From: Acidobacteriota bacterium
GTDB taxonomy: Bacteria > Acidobacteriota > Vicinamibacteria > Vicinamibacterales > UBA8438
Reading direction: 5' to 3'
DNA: 64,000 bases
Assembly (NCBI GenBank): GCA_009838525.1
Contig: VXRJ01000010.1
Location: 222,520-286,519, forward strand
The notes under the pieces were generated by a model. That model was given only the letters and a program-made list of their open reading frames with translations, was not told where the DNA came from and did no database searches. The position numbers were made by a program, and so were the translations under genes. Shown piece by piece: positions 1-8,609 of this stretch (positions are counted from its first letter, which is position 1; each line of letters opens with the position of its first letter).

Positions 1-2
1 GG

Positions 3-242
3 TTCGATACGAGTCAGACGCTGGAGTGCGCCCAGCCCATCACGAAGCGCGTATCGCCCAAGGATGCGCGGAACGACTGCACGTTCTTCGAAGCGCGGGT
101 CACTGTAGAAAGGGAAACCCATTCCCGCGCGGCGCCGGCGCCGACCGTGCCGGACGAAGATGCGCCACAGTCGGTTTCCCCGGACGAGCCGTCGCCTGAC
201 GCGGCCAGCGCCCGGCAGGCGTTCGACGATTTATTCAAGTAA
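3..242 (+). CDS. C-terminal part of a small Cys-rich conserved protein (5' end outside window)
   Basis: The frame is open from the window edge and ends with TAA at 240-242, giving 79 visible residues. It contains an ECAQP element followed by KDARNDCTFFE. This resembles the end of a small conserved Cys-rich, zinc-ribbon-like protein in which Cys pairs precede a 'K-ArN-C-F' signature; that family memory is approximate. The last 40 residues are Pro/Ala/Asp/Ser-rich and look disordered. The stop overlaps the next ATG in a TAATG arrangement, so translation of the downstream disulfide oxidoreductase is probably coupled to this gene. The N-terminus, and any first Cys pair, lies outside the window. 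Confidence 0.7.
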   Translation, partial: FDTSQTLECAQPITKRVSPKDARNDCTFFEARVTVERETHSRAAPAPTVPDEDAPQSVSPDEPSPDAASARQAFDDLFK

Positions 243-910
243 TGGACTTCGCCGGCGCGTCCCGTCTGGAGTCCCGTCTGGCGGCACTCGACTCGCCGGT
301 GCGGCTGGTCTTCTTCACGCAGACGTTCGGTTGTGACAGTTGCCTGATGGCGCGGCAGATCGTCGACCGAATTGTCGCGGCGTCCGATCAGTTGACGGTC
401 GTCGAGCACAACCTCGTGCTCGACAAGGACGAAGCGGCGAGATACGGCGTGGACCGGGCGCCCGCCCTTGCGGTCGTCGGCGGCGATGACGATGGCGGTG
501 CGGGCGACGTGGGCTTTCGCTACTACGGCGTGCCCGCCGGTTTCGAAATGGAGTCCATCGTCGAGGCGATCGAACTGGTCGCCGCCGGGGGCGCGGCGGC
601 CGTGGCGGCCGGGAAGTCGGCCCTCAGCGACGAGACCCTCGATACCGTCGATGCGCTCGACCGGGATGTCAATCTGCGCGTCTTCGTGACGCCCACCTGA
701 CGGTTCTGTCCCCAGGCGGTCAGCCTGGCCCTGCGTCTTGCGGCCGCGAGCCCGCGCATCACCGCCTCGGTGATCCAGGCGACCGAGTTCCCTGACCTCG
801 CCCAACGGTACCGCGTCACCGGCGTGCCGAAGACGGTGGTGGACGACGCGATCGAGATAGTCGGCGCCCTCCCCGAAGCGGAGTTCGTGGCGCAGGCTCT
901 CGGCGATTAG
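242..910 (+). CDS. Glutaredoxin-like protein disulfide oxidoreductase, probable selenoprotein (UGA at 698-700 read as Sec)
   Basis: This is a two-domain thioredoxin-fold protein of the archaeal/bacterial PDO (glutaredoxin-like domain protein) type. ATG 242 to TGA 698 gives 152 residues, but the same frame continues past the TGA to TAG at 908-910. The full product is 222 residues, the usual PDO length. Domain 1 carries CDSC (C31-C34), then DRAPA and a GVPAGFE element. Domain 2 has VFVTPT, then the TGA, then RFCPQAV, and later a VPKTVV cis-Pro element. In PDO proteins the residue at the TGA is the first Cys of the second CxxC, so UGA gives U153-R-F-C156. A hairpin fitting a bacterial SECIS follows at 712-728. 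The likely role is cytosolic thiol-disulfide exchange. The alternatives, a nonsense mutation or a sequencing error, fit less well because the reading frame, the motif position and the hairpin all agree. SelA/B/C/D genes are not in the window. Confidence 0.85.
712..728 (+). promoter_or_regulatory. Candidate bacterial SECIS element
   Basis: A perfect 6-bp stem (CCAGGC 712-717 with GCCTGG 723-728) closes a 5-nt loop GGTCA. The stem starts 11 nt after the UGA, and the loop starts 17 nt after it. The loop opens with GGU, like the SelB-binding loop of the E. coli fdhF SECIS, where the apical stem also begins about 11 nt after UGA. The element lies inside the coding sequence, as in bacterial selenoprotein mRNAs. 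Confidence 0.75.
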
Positions 911-1002
911 CAGCCTGTGGTGAAGCCCCGCGTCACACCGAGAATGTAGCGGAGGTTTCACCACGGGCCGTTGAGTCCGGCCACTGCGGCTATCATCAAT
1001 TC

Positions 1003-3399
1003 ATGTCCGTCGCTACCCGCGACCCGGTCTGCGGCATGACCGTGGATCCGGAGCAGTCCCGCTTCTCGTTCGACTACGGCGGCACGACGTATCACTTTTG
1101 TTGCGGCGGCTGCCACGCCGCTTTCCAGCAGGATCCCGAGGCCTTCCTGAAGGCTTCCGGCGGTGCCGCAACCGTCCCCATGATGCATGGCCACCACGCC
1201 GCGCCGACCGAAGAGGCCGCGCGCCCGGACCGGCCATCGCCGGCCGCCCATGGTGTTCCGACGGCGGCCGGTAGTTCGCCCGTCCCTGCGGGCGCCGTGT
1301 ACGTCTGCCCGATGTGCCCGGACGTCCGCGAGACGGAACCCGTGCCGTGCCCCAACTGCGGCATGGCGCTCCAACCGCTCGGGGCGACGCCGGACGAGGG
1401 GCCGAATGTCGAACTGATCGACATGACGCGCCGCTTCTGGATTGCGGCGGCGATCGGATTCCCGGTGTTCGCGCTGGCGATGACGGAGATGGTGGCGGGC
1501 GCCGGCGGACTGCCGATCTCGCGGGCGGTTTCCAACTGGCTGCAGCTTGCCTGCGCGGCGCCGGTCGTCCTGTGGGCGGGCCGTCCCTTCTTCGAGCGCG
1601 CCTGGACATCGCTGGTGAACCGCAGTCCGAACATGTTCACGCTGATCGCCCTGGGAGTGGGCGCCGCGTTCGTCTACAGCGCCGCCGCCACGATTGCCCC
1701 CGGCGCTTTCCCCGACGGCTTCCGGATGAACGGCGGGGTCGAGCCGTACTTCGACACCGCGGTGGTGATCGTGGTTCTCGTCCTGCTGGGCCAGGTGCTT
1801 GAGCTGCGCGCGCGTCACCGGACCGGCGGAGCGCTGCGGGCGCTGCTCGACCTTGCGCCGCCGATGGCGCGCCGCGTGACGGCGGCAGGTGAAGCGGACG
1901 TGCCGCTTGCGGACGTCCAGGTGGGCGACATCCTGCGCGTGCGGCCGGGTGATCGGATCCCGGTGGATGGCGTCGTGACCGAGGGGCGCAGTGCGGTCGA
2001 TGAATCGATGGTCAGCGGCGAACCGATTCCCATCGAGAAGGAGGCCGGATCGCCGGTCGTGGGCGCCACGGTGAATGGCGCCGGCGGTCTCCTGATGCGG
2101 GCCGAGCGGGTCGGCTGCGACACCCTGCTGGCGCGAATCGTCCAGATGGTGTCCGACGCCCAGCGCAGCCGCGCACCCATTCAGCGGGTCGCGGACCAGG
2201 TGGCGAGCGTCTTCGTTCCGGCGGTCGTGTCGGTCGCCGTTGTCGCCTTCATCGCCTGGTCCCTCGTCGGGCCGGAACCGCGCCTTGCCCTCGCGCTGCT
2301 GAGCGCCGTCGCCGTCCTGATCATCGCGTGCCCCTGTGCGCTCGGCCTCGCCACGCCGATGGCAATCATGGTCGGCACGGGCCGCGGAGCCACCGCCGGC
2401 GTGTTGATCCGGGACGCCGAGGCGCTCGAGACGCTTGCGCGCGTCGACACCCTGATCGTCGACAAGACGGGCACGCTGACGGAGGGACGGCCGCGTGTCG
2501 GGACGGTCTCGGGTCCACTGGAGGAGGACGAGCTGCTGCGTCTGGCGGCGGGTCTGGAGCGGGCGAGCGAGCATCCCCTCGCGGCGGCCATCGTCGAGGC
2601 GGCGGAACAGCGGGGCGCCGTTGCGGCGGCGGCCGAGGAATTCGAGTACCGGCCGGGGCAGGGGGTTGCCGGGCGCGTCGAGGGCAGGCCGGTAGTAATC
2701 GGGGCAGCGACGTTCCTGGCGGAACGCGGCGTGGAGGCTGCCGCGCTGGCCGAGGATGCGGAGCGGGCGCGTGAGCGTGGCGAAACCGTCGTGTTCGTGG
2801 CGCTCAACGGTGAGGCGGCAGGGATCATCGGGGTGGTCGATCCGGTCAGGGAGGCCGCGGCCGAGGCGGTGGGCCTGTTGCGGGCGGAGGGCATCCGCGT
2901 CGTGATGGCGACGGGAGACAATCGCGTGACGGCAGGCGCGGTGGCGGCACGGGTCGGCATCGGACGCGACGATATCCATGCCGACGCGCTGCCCTCGGAC
3001 AAGCAGCGGATCGTGTCGGAAGAACTGGCGGCGGGGCGGATCGTCGCGATGGCGGGGGACGGAATCAACGACGCACCGGCGCTGGCCGCGGCGTCAGTCG
3101 GGATCGCGATGGGCACCGGCACCGATATCGCCATGGAGAGCGCGGGGGTGACGCTCGTGCGCGGCGACCTACGGGGCATCGTGAGGGCGCGTCGCCTGAG
3201 CCGGGCGACGATGCGCAATATCCGGCAGAACCTGTTCCTCGCCTTCGTCTACAACGGCGTTGGCGTGCCGGTGGCGGCGGGCGTGCTCTATCCGGTGATC
3301 GGCCTTCTCATCAGCCCGATCTGGGCGAGCGCGGCGATGACGTTGAGCTCGCTCTCGGTGATTGGGAACGCGTTGCGTCTCCGGCGCGCCGCCTTGTAG
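1003..3399 (+). CDS. copA: Copper-translocating P-type ATPase with YHS and heavy-metal-binding N-terminal domains
   Basis: This is a 798-residue P1B-type ATPase that should export copper (or silver) across the inner membrane. The N-terminus has no classic HMA domain. It has instead a YHS domain (about 6-50, with [10 protein letters not shown] and a CCGGCH cluster), a His/Met-containing linker, and a small Cys-rich heavy-metal-binding domain (about 100-128, VCPMCP...CPNCGMAL). The ion-path motif CPC is at 443-445. The phosphorylation motif DKTGTLT starts at D487 and the hinge motif GDGINDAP has its first Asp near 686. CPC places it with the Cu+/Ag+ group rather than CPH or SPC pumps. It follows the selenoprotein candidate by 92 bp on the same strand. 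The start at 1003 lacks a strong ribosome-binding site but gives an intact YHS domain. Confidence 0.93.
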   Translation: MSVATRDPVCGMTVDPEQSRFSFDYGGTTYHFCCGGCHAAFQQDPEAFLKASGGAATVPMMHGHHAAPTEEAARPDRPSPAAHGVPTAAGSSPVPAGAVYVCPMCPDVRETEPVPCPNCGMALQPLGATPDEGPNVELIDMTRRFWIAAAIGFPVFALAMTEMVAGAGGLPISRAVSNWLQLACAAPVVLWAGRPFFERAWTSLVNRSPNMFTLIALGVGAAFVYSAAATIAPGAFPDGFRMNGGVEPYFDTAVVIVVLVLLGQVLELRARHRTGGALRALLDLAPPMARRVTAAGEADVPLADVQVGDILRVRPGDRIPVDGVVTEGRSAVDESMVSGEPIPIEKEAGSPVVGATVNGAGGLLMRAERVGCDTLLARIVQMVSDAQRSRAPIQRVADQVASVFVPAVVSVAVVAFIAWSLVGPEPRLALALLSAVAVLIIACPCALGLATPMAIMVGTGRGATAGVLIRDAEALETLARVDTLIVDKTGTLTEGRPRVGTVSGPLEEDELLRLAAGLERASEHPLAAAIVEAAEQRGAVAAAAEEFEYRPGQGVAGRVEGRPVVIGAATFLAERGVEAAALAEDAERARERGETVVFVALNGEAAGIIGVVDPVREAAAEAVGLLRAEGIRVVMATGDNRVTAGAVAARVGIGRDDIHADALPSDKQRIVSEELAAGRIVAMAGDGINDAPALAAASVGIAMGTGTDIAMESAGVTLVRGDLRGIVRARRLSRATMRNIRQNLFLAFVYNGVGVPVAAGVLYPVIGLLISPIWASAAMTLSSLSVIGNALRLRRAAL

Positions 3400-3412
3400 G
3401 GCGGGCGTGACC

Positions 3413-3775
3413 CTACGCGCGAAACCGGTCGCGTTCGCGAGACCGGAAGCTGCCGATGAACATCGACATCAGGCCGACCAGGACGGCTCCCGCCACGGCC
3501 CAGAAGAACGACGCCACCTGGAAGCCCGGCACGATCCACGCGGCGAGCGCGAACGCGACACCGTTGACCACGAGATAGAAGACGCCGAGCGTCATTACCG
3601 TCAGCGGCAGCGTGAGGATGAGCAGCACCGGCCTGACGACGCTGTTCACCAGGCCGAGCACGAGGGCGGCGACGGCGAGGGCCGGCAGCGACGTGATCGT
3701 CACGCCGGGCAGGATCCAGGCCGCGACGCCGAGCGCAATGCCGGTCGTCAGCCAGTGCAGGAAGAACCACTTCAT
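3413..3775 (-). CDS. Phage holin family 4-TM membrane protein (PF04020-like)
   Basis: This 120-residue protein is almost entirely hydrophobic, with four predicted membrane segments. The spacing GIALGVAAWILPG ... VAFALAAWIVPGF is an internal repeat typical of the superfamily IV holin-like family. Despite the name, chromosomal members are common and their cellular role is unknown. The short basic tail ends in RSRERDRFRA. Its ATG overlaps the stop of the upstream FAD oxidase gene by 4 bp, so the two are co-translated. It converges with copA, whose stop is only 13 bp away. Confidence 0.8.
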   Translation of the reverse strand: MKWFFLHWLTTGIALGVAAWILPGVTITSLPALAVAALVLGLVNSVVRPVLLILTLPLTVMTLGVFYLVVNGVAFALAAWIVPGFQVASFFWAVAGAVLVGLMSMFIGSFRSRERDRFRA

Positions 3776-5409
3776 CGGAACAGGACTCCCGGCGCGAGCA
3801 CGCCGTCCGGATCGAGGGCCGCCTTGACGGCGCGCATGGCGTTGATCCCGTCGTCCCCGTACAACTGCCGCAGCAGCGCCTGCTTTACCTCGTTGCGCCC
3901 GACTCCATGTTCCGCCAGCGGCGATCCGCCGAGACGGACAATCGCGCGCCCGCAGTCGAGAATCGCCTCGCGGCCCCGTCTCACGTCATCGATCGTACGT
4001 GGGATCACGTTCGGATGCACGTTGCCGTCGGAGATGTGCCCCCAGATCGCGTAGTCGAGGCGACGCGAGTCGAACGCCTCGCGGAACAGCGCGAGGCTCT
4101 CCTCGAAACGGTCGAATGGCACGATCATGTCGGCCGCGGTCTTCGCGATCCCCGTCTCCGAACGCCGCTTCGCGTCACCGACGCGTCGGTTGACTCCTTC
4201 GGGCGCCGCTTCGCGCAGCGCGAGCAATCGCGCCTGCCGGCGGGTGTCGGAGGGGAGTGCGACCTCGGTCCGGTCCAGCACGCCGGCCTCCGCCAACTGT
4301 CGGCAGAGGCGCACGAGCGGGAGGTCAGCGGCATCAGCCGACAGCGCACCGGCGATCTCGGCATACGCTGACGCCGGATCGGTTGCGGCGGCGCTGCCGG
4401 CCGGCAGCTCCATCTGCGCGAGCAGGGCCACCTCCGTGCCGTCCGGCCACGCGATCCCCTGCCGCCGCGCCGCCCCATCCTCACTGACGATCTGCAGGCT
4501 GCGTGCATCGAGATGTTCGATTGCCGCGATGTCGACGCCCGACACGCCGTCCGTTCGCCAACAGTCGAGGGCAGCCTGTCGCAGGCTCCCCGCCAGGGCC
4601 ACCGCGGCCGCTTCGCTCGGCAGCGGGATCCAGACCATCGCAATGCGCGGCGCGGGCATGACGACGGCGAAGGTGATTCCCGTGACGACGCCCAGCGTTC
4701 CCTCCGCGCCGATGAAGAGGTCGATCAGGTCCATTTCCGGCTCGGCGAAGTACCCGGCCGAGCACTTCACCACGTCCGGCATGCGGTAGGGCGGCGCCGG
4801 CACGCGCCGAACCGCGCCCGCCGTTTCCACCTCGAACCAGCCGTCCGGATGCGCGGTAGTCTCGCCTCGCGCGATGTCGAGCACTTCACCCGACGCAAGG
4901 ACGACCGTCAGCCGTCGCACCCAGTCCCGCGTCGTGCCGTACTTGAACGTGGCCGCGCCCGCCGCATTGGTCGACACGACGCCGCCCGCGAACGCGCCGT
5001 CGAATGTGGGGGCCGGCGGGTAGAACCGGTCGCTCCGCGCGAGCGCCGCCTGCAGCGTCGCGATCGGCACCCCGGCCTCGACAGTCACTTCGTCGCCGGT
5101 GATGCGGCCGATCCGGTCGAACCGTTGCATGTCGACGACCACTTCACCCATGGGCGTCGCTCCGCCGGTAAGGGAAGACTGGGCGCCGACCGGCAGGATC
5201 CGGGCGCCCCCGGTAACGAGCGCGGCCACGTCCGCCTCTGTCGCCGGTCGCGCCACGCCAGCGGCATGCCCACCCGGGAAGTGCGCCGCATCCTCCAGGT
5301 ACGCCGTCACGACGGAGGCATCCGTCCGGACCGCCGTTTCGCCCGCGTGTCCGTGCGGCGCTCGCGCCGTGATGCGATGAGAAGGCACCGGGCCGGCATT
5401 ATCGCGCAT
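3772..5409 (-). CDS. FAD-binding oxidase (GlcD/D-lactate dehydrogenase-like)
   Basis: This 545-residue protein has the PCMH-type FAD fold followed by the FAD-linked oxidase C-terminal domain. The N-terminal FAD domain contains an ILPVGAQSSLTGG pyrophosphate-binding stretch and a GGVVSTNAAGAATFKYG element. The C-terminal domain contains IWGHISDGNVHPN and ends with LAEHGVGRNEVK, the conserved His-containing motifs of glycolate oxidase subunit D and D-lactate dehydrogenase. It should oxidise a 2-hydroxy acid to the 2-oxo acid; the substrate is not determinable. There is no Fe-S extension, so it is not a full GlcDEF fusion. ATG 5409 is chosen because upstream residues in the open frame have no family similarity and run into the divergent dsbA-like gene. 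Confidence 0.88.
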   Translation of the reverse strand: MRDNAGPVPSHRITARAPHGHAGETAVRTDASVVTAYLEDAAHFPGGHAAGVARPATEADVAALVTGGARILPVGAQSSLTGGATPMGEVVVDMQRFDRIGRITGDEVTVEAGVPIATLQAALARSDRFYPPAPTFDGAFAGGVVSTNAAGAATFKYGTTRDWVRRLTVVLASGEVLDIARGETTAHPDGWFEVETAGAVRRVPAPPYRMPDVVKCSAGYFAEPEMDLIDLFIGAEGTLGVVTGITFAVVMPAPRIAMVWIPLPSEAAAVALAGSLRQAALDCWRTDGVSGVDIAAIEHLDARSLQIVSEDGAARRQGIAWPDGTEVALLAQMELPAGSAAATDPASAYAEIAGALSADAADLPLVRLCRQLAEAGVLDRTEVALPSDTRRQARLLALREAAPEGVNRRVGDAKRRSETGIAKTAADMIVPFDRFEESLALFREAFDSRRLDYAIWGHISDGNVHPNVIPRTIDDVRRGREAILDCGRAIVRLGGSPLAEHGVGRNEVKQALLRQLYGDDGINAMRAVKAALDPDGVLAPGVLFR

Positions 5410-5464
5410 GGTCACGCACGATCCCGCATGGACGCGCACGCGGGCGGGGTGTACAGTCGGCGGC

Positions 5465-6538
5465 ATGATCAGGGCATATCGAAGGTTGGCGCGGCGCTTG
5501 AGTGCACCGGCGGTCGCGGTCGTTGCGACGACGCTGGCGCTGGCGCTGGCGTTCGGCGGCGTAGCGGTGGCCGCCCAGCAGGCGGATGGCGACGTCGTGG
5601 CACGCATCGGTGATATCGAGGTGACGTTCGGCGAGCTGGAGGCGGCGTGGCGGGATAACGACGCGGCGTCGCGCCTGCGCATGCTGCAGGAGCTGTACGA
5701 CACGCGGCGCCGCGCCCTCGACATACTGCTCGGCGACAAGCTGATAGAACGTGAAGCGGCCGCCCGCGGGATGACCCGTGAGGACTTGCTCATTGCCGAA
5801 TTGCCCAGCCGGACGCTGGAGATAACCGAAGAAGAGATCCAGTTGCTCTGGGACCGTAACAAGGACCGTTTTCCGGATCAGACGATCGAGGATCTCCGGC
5901 CCGAGATCGTTGCCGCCATCGAGCAACAGCGTCCGATGCAGGCGCTGCACGCCTACACGAACGAACTGCGGGAAGCGGCGGGTAATGTCGTCGTCCTGCT
6001 CGATGCTCCGCGGCAGACTATCGAAACGCTCCCGGACGATCCGGCGCGGGGGCCCGCGGAGGCGCCGGTGCAAATCGTCGAGTTCTCCGATTTCGACTGC
6101 CCCTACTGCCAGCGCGCGACCGAGACGATTGAACGGCTCCTCGAGGAGTTCACCGGCCAGATCCGTTTCGTCTACAAGGATTATCCACTTCCGACCCACC
6201 CGGACGCCTTCAAGGCGGCGGAAGCGGGCAACTGCGCGCACGAGCAGGGCCGCTTCTGGGAGCTGCACGACACGATGTTCGCCAACCAGGGCGCCCTCAG
6301 CGTCGACGAGCTGCACGCGTACGCAGAGAACCTCGGACTGGACACCGACGCCTTCGCCGAGTGCCTCGACAGCGGCCGGCACACCGCCACGGTCGAACGC
6401 GACATGGAGATCGGCGACAGTTACGGCGTCTCTTCCACGCCCACCCTTTTCCTCAACGGCCGTGCGGTTCTTGGCGCCGCTCCCTACGACACGTTCGCGG
6501 ACATCGTCCGCGAAGAAATCGCCGCCGCGGGACGGTAG
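5465..6538 (+). CDS. DsbA-like thioredoxin-fold protein with an N-terminal SurA/PpiC-like helical region
   Basis: This 357-residue exported protein begins with a basic n-region, a hydrophobic core and a VAAQ cleavage region. Residues of about 40-185 are helical, with a DVVARIGDIEVTFGELE start and LLGDKLIEREAAARG, as in SurA/PpiC N-terminal domains. The C-terminal half is a DsbA/Thioredoxin_4 domain with CPYC at 212-215, a VYKDYPLPTHP element, and the cis-Pro loop SSTPTLFLNG. It should act as a periplasmic thiol oxidase or isomerase with a chaperone-like N-terminal part. ATG 5465 follows 19 unlikely residues of the open frame and starts the signal peptide. The gene is divergent from the FAD oxidase and 4 bp upstream of a lipoprotein gene, so the two are probably an operon. 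Confidence 0.85.
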   Translation: MIRAYRRLARRLSAPAVAVVATTLALALAFGGVAVAAQQADGDVVARIGDIEVTFGELEAAWRDNDAASRLRMLQELYDTRRRALDILLGDKLIEREAAARGMTREDLLIAELPSRTLEITEEEIQLLWDRNKDRFPDQTIEDLRPEIVAAIEQQRPMQALHAYTNELREAAGNVVVLLDAPRQTIETLPDDPARGPAEAPVQIVEFSDFDCPYCQRATETIERLLEEFTGQIRFVYKDYPLPTHPDAFKAAEAGNCAHEQGRFWELHDTMFANQGALSVDELHAYAENLGLDTDAFAECLDSGRHTATVERDMEIGDSYGVSSTPTLFLNGRAVLGAAPYDTFADIVREEIAAAGR

Positions 6539-6542
6539 CCTC

Positions 6543-6902
6543 GTGACTGCCGGCAGAGCCCTGGCGTTGGCCGTCTGCCTTGCGCTGACCGCTTGCGGCG
6601 CAGCCGAGGAATCCGCCCGCGGCGCGCAGGAGGCGCCATCCCCGACGGAACTCTCGCCACAGCCTCCCGCGGTTGCCGCGAGCCCGGGCGCGGAAGGTGA
6701 CGTCGCCCGCTTCCAGCGCCTCAGCGTCGAAGCGCTCCGCCTGATGATCGCGGCGGCGCAACGCGAGCTTCCGATCGGCCCGATCCAGGATCGGATCAAC
6801 GCGGCGCGCCGCGTTGTGGCGACGGACGCTGCCGATGCCGCCGATCAACTCGATGAGGTCGTGGCAGACTTGAAGGCGATGCTCGAAGCCGCCCCGAACT
6901 AG
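6543..6902 (+). CDS. Small lipoprotein, function unknown
   Basis: A GTG start at 6543 gives 119 residues with a lipoprotein signal peptide and the lipobox LTAC (Cys18). The mature part starts with a Glu/Pro/Ser-rich linker. A helical region rich in Ala, Arg and Asp follows (about 60-119), ending LKAMLEAAPN. No enzyme motif is visible. It sits 4 bp after the DsbA-like gene and is probably translated from the same mRNA. The ORF is open far upstream in this frame, but that part overlaps the DsbA-like gene and is not coding. Confidence 0.65.
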   Translation: MTAGRALALAVCLALTACGAAEESARGAQEAPSPTELSPQPPAVAASPGAEGDVARFQRLSVEALRLMIAAAQRELPIGPIQDRINAARRVVATDAADAADQLDEVVADLKAMLEAAPN

Positions 6903-6936
6903 CCGCACGACGAGGTCAAGCGGCGGCGGTGACCGG

Positions 6937-7695
6937 TCAGTTGCCGGTCAGGAACGACGCTTCTTCCGCAAGCCAGGCGTCGTAGTCCGCCTGCGTCATC
7001 ACGCTGGCGAAGCCGCGCATGCGGTAGTGGCCGAGGCCGCACAGCTGCGAGCAGTTCACCTCGTAATCGCCTATCTCGGTCGGCACCCACCAGACCGGCA
7101 CCTGGATGCCCGGGATCGCATCCTGCTTCACGCGCATCTCGGCGATGGCGAAACTGTGGATGACGTCGTGCGACGACAGGTAGACGATGATCGGCTTGTC
7201 CACCGGCATGTTCAACTGGTTGATGGTGACGATGTCGTCGGCGCCGTTCGGAGCGCTGCGGTCGAGACCGATCACGTTCGTAGGCGTAATCAGGCTGAGG
7301 TCACGCGTCCCGAACCGCCCATCCGCGCCCGGGTAATGCGAGATCCACTCGAACTGTTTCGAAATCAGGTTCACGACGGTCGCTTGCTCGTCCGGCGGGA
7401 CATCGTTGACGCGGTGCGCCCACGCCGGGATGGCGAAGCCGACCAGCAGAACCGCCTCGATGGCCGCCACGGTCCACTCCAGGTAGGTGGAGGTGTGGCT
7501 GGTGACCCCCGTGTAGTCCGCCTTCGGGTTCGCGCTCGCGCGGAACCGGATCAGCGTATAGATGTAGAACGCTCCCCACCCGACGAACAGCACCGCCATC
7601 AGGTAGTGGATGAGGATGATCATCTGATCGATCTCGCCGGCGTGGGCCGACGCCTGAGCCGGCAGTCCGAGAAGCTCGCCCGTCAACTCGTCCAT
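6937..7695 (-). CDS. coxB: Cytochrome c oxidase subunit II
   Basis: This 252-residue subunit has two N-terminal membrane helices (around 25-50 and 75-95) and a periplasmic CuA cupredoxin domain. CuA ligands are visible: the first His in SSHDVIHSF, then C215-x-Q217-x-C219, H223 and M226 in CSQLCGLGHYRM. The residue that binds by its backbone carbonyl is Gln instead of the usual Glu, as in the Thermus ba3 CuA site. There is no fused cytochrome c domain, so a separate donor is needed. It is the last gene of the operon and its ATG directly abuts the stop of the preceding small membrane protein. Confidence 0.93.
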   Translation of the reverse strand: MDELTGELLGLPAQASAHAGEIDQMIILIHYLMAVLFVGWGAFYIYTLIRFRASANPKADYTGVTSHTSTYLEWTVAAIEAVLLVGFAIPAWAHRVNDVPPDEQATVVNLISKQFEWISHYPGADGRFGTRDLSLITPTNVIGLDRSAPNGADDIVTINQLNMPVDKPIIVYLSSHDVIHSFAIAEMRVKQDAIPGIQVPVWWVPTEIGDYEVNCSQLCGLGHYRMRGFASVMTQADYDAWLAEEASFLTGN

Positions 7696-7974
7696 CTACG
7701 AAGTCCCTCCCGCATTGCCACGCTCGTCCGTGGCGTCGAATTCGTTCTCGTTCCCCAGCGCCTGCCGGGACCGCTTCAACAGGTGAAAGATGAAACCGAC
7801 GAAGCCGCTCAGCACACCCCCGGTGACGCCGAGCAACGTGAAGACGGCCCAGTTGAGACTCTGCGCTTCCGCCGAGTCGGGGTCGGCCCCGAAGCAGATC
7901 GGACACGCCCACGCCACTGCGGGAGCAAGCGTAATCACGGCTGCGACAATTGCTGTTGTGGAGAACCTGGTCAT
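7696..7974 (-). CDS. Small exported membrane protein with CPIC motif in the cox operon
   Basis: This 92-residue protein has an N-terminal hydrophobic signal (MTRFSTTAIVAAVITL...) ending at AWA. CPICFGAD follows directly at the mature N-terminus. One strong membrane helix (about 45-68) and a basic, then acidic tail follow. ATG 7974 is chosen because it starts the signal sequence; the upstream open frame overlaps the next gene. The two Cys right after a likely cleavage site could bind metal or form a disulfide, for example in oxidase assembly. This is inference from position between coxD and coxB only. I know no named family. Confidence 0.7.
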   Translation of the reverse strand: MTRFSTTAIVAAVITLAPAVAWACPICFGADPDSAEAQSLNWAVFTLLGVTGGVLSGFVGFIFHLLKRSRQALGNENEFDATDERGNAGGTS

Positions 7975-7994
7975 GGCATAACCCTCCGCCAGCG

Positions 7995-8219
7995 TCAGCG
8001 CATCCCGATCGCGCGCGTCTTCCGGACGAACACCACCGCGTAGACCGCCATTCCAATCACCGCCGCCAGCGAGCCGCCGGCAAACAGCAAGTACCCGCTG
8101 CCGCCCCGCCCGGTCGTGAACATCGCCACGCTCCACCAGGTCATGAGCGCCGCCAGCAGGATGGAGGCGACGATGAAAACGAGGTGAATGGATCGGAGCG
8201 ACATGGCGGCCTCCGTCAT
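7995..8219 (-). CDS. Small two-TM membrane protein in the cox operon
   Basis: This 74-residue protein has two hydrophobic helices (about 8-32 and 42-64) separated by a TTGRGGSGY loop and ends with basic residues VRKTRAIGMR. It lies between coxD (17 bp upstream) and the CPIC protein (20 bp downstream) on the same strand, so it belongs to the oxidase operon. An alternative start at the internal Met6 is possible. No family was recognised. Confidence 0.6.
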   Translation of the reverse strand: MTEAAMSLRSIHLVFIVASILLAALMTWWSVAMFTTGRGGSGYLLFAGGSLAAVIGMAVYAVVFVRKTRAIGMR

Positions 8220-8236
8220 CTCTGCGTTTCGTGTCC

Positions 8237-8581
8237 TCAGTGCGCTGGCGCGGCGGGCGCTGGCGCGTTGGCGTTCGGCACCGTGTAGTACTCGCCCACC
8301 TTGTCGGCATGGCCGAGAAGCGGCAGGAAGATGAGGACCAGGAAGAAAAGGACCGTCAGGAGCAACGACCAGTAGATCAGCTTCCGCTCGCCGATCAGGT
8401 GCATGAAGAAGCTGACCACCAGGGAACCCTTGGTCGTCGCGATGATCAGCGCCACGATGACCGCGATCGGTACGCCCCAGAAATCGATGTACGAAACCAG
8501 CACCGTGACCACGGTCAGCACGGCGAGCGCGATGGCCACCTTCATATACGTCCGAATGTGCGCCTGAACGTCTTCACTCAT
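8237..8581 (-). CDS. coxD: Cytochrome c oxidase subunit IV family protein
   Basis: This 114-residue protein has three membrane helices (about 12-32, 38-58 and 68-90). It contains the FFMHLIGERKLIYW element that is characteristic of the prokaryotic subunit IV (COX4_pro, CyoD-like) family. The C-terminal tail is Ala/Pro-rich (NANAPAPAAPAH). It stabilises the oxidase core and has no cofactor. It starts 28 bp after coxC. Confidence 0.88.
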   Translation of the reverse strand: MSEDVQAHIRTYMKVAIALAVLTVVTVLVSYIDFWGVPIAVIVALIIATTKGSLVVSFFMHLIGERKLIYWSLLLTVLFFLVLIFLPLLGHADKVGEYYTVPNANAPAPAAPAH

Positions 8582-8609
8582 GGGTTCGCTCGTTGTCCTC
8601 CGCGGCCGC

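Noticed and set aside
698-700. TGA as a true stop giving a 152-residue truncated glutaredoxin or a pseudogene
   Set aside because: The frame downstream is intact to the natural family length, keeps C156 and the cis-Pro element, and a SECIS-like hairpin follows at the right distance.
917-964. Inverted repeat GTGGTGAA ... TTCACCAC between the selenoprotein and copA
   Set aside because: The arms are separated by a 32-nt loop and no T-run follows; too weak to call a terminator or riboswitch.
958-2979. Long open frame (673 codons) antisense to the copper ATPase
   Set aside because: Low-complexity Arg/His/Gly-rich product typical of the reverse strand of high-GC genes; copA has clear motifs on the other strand.
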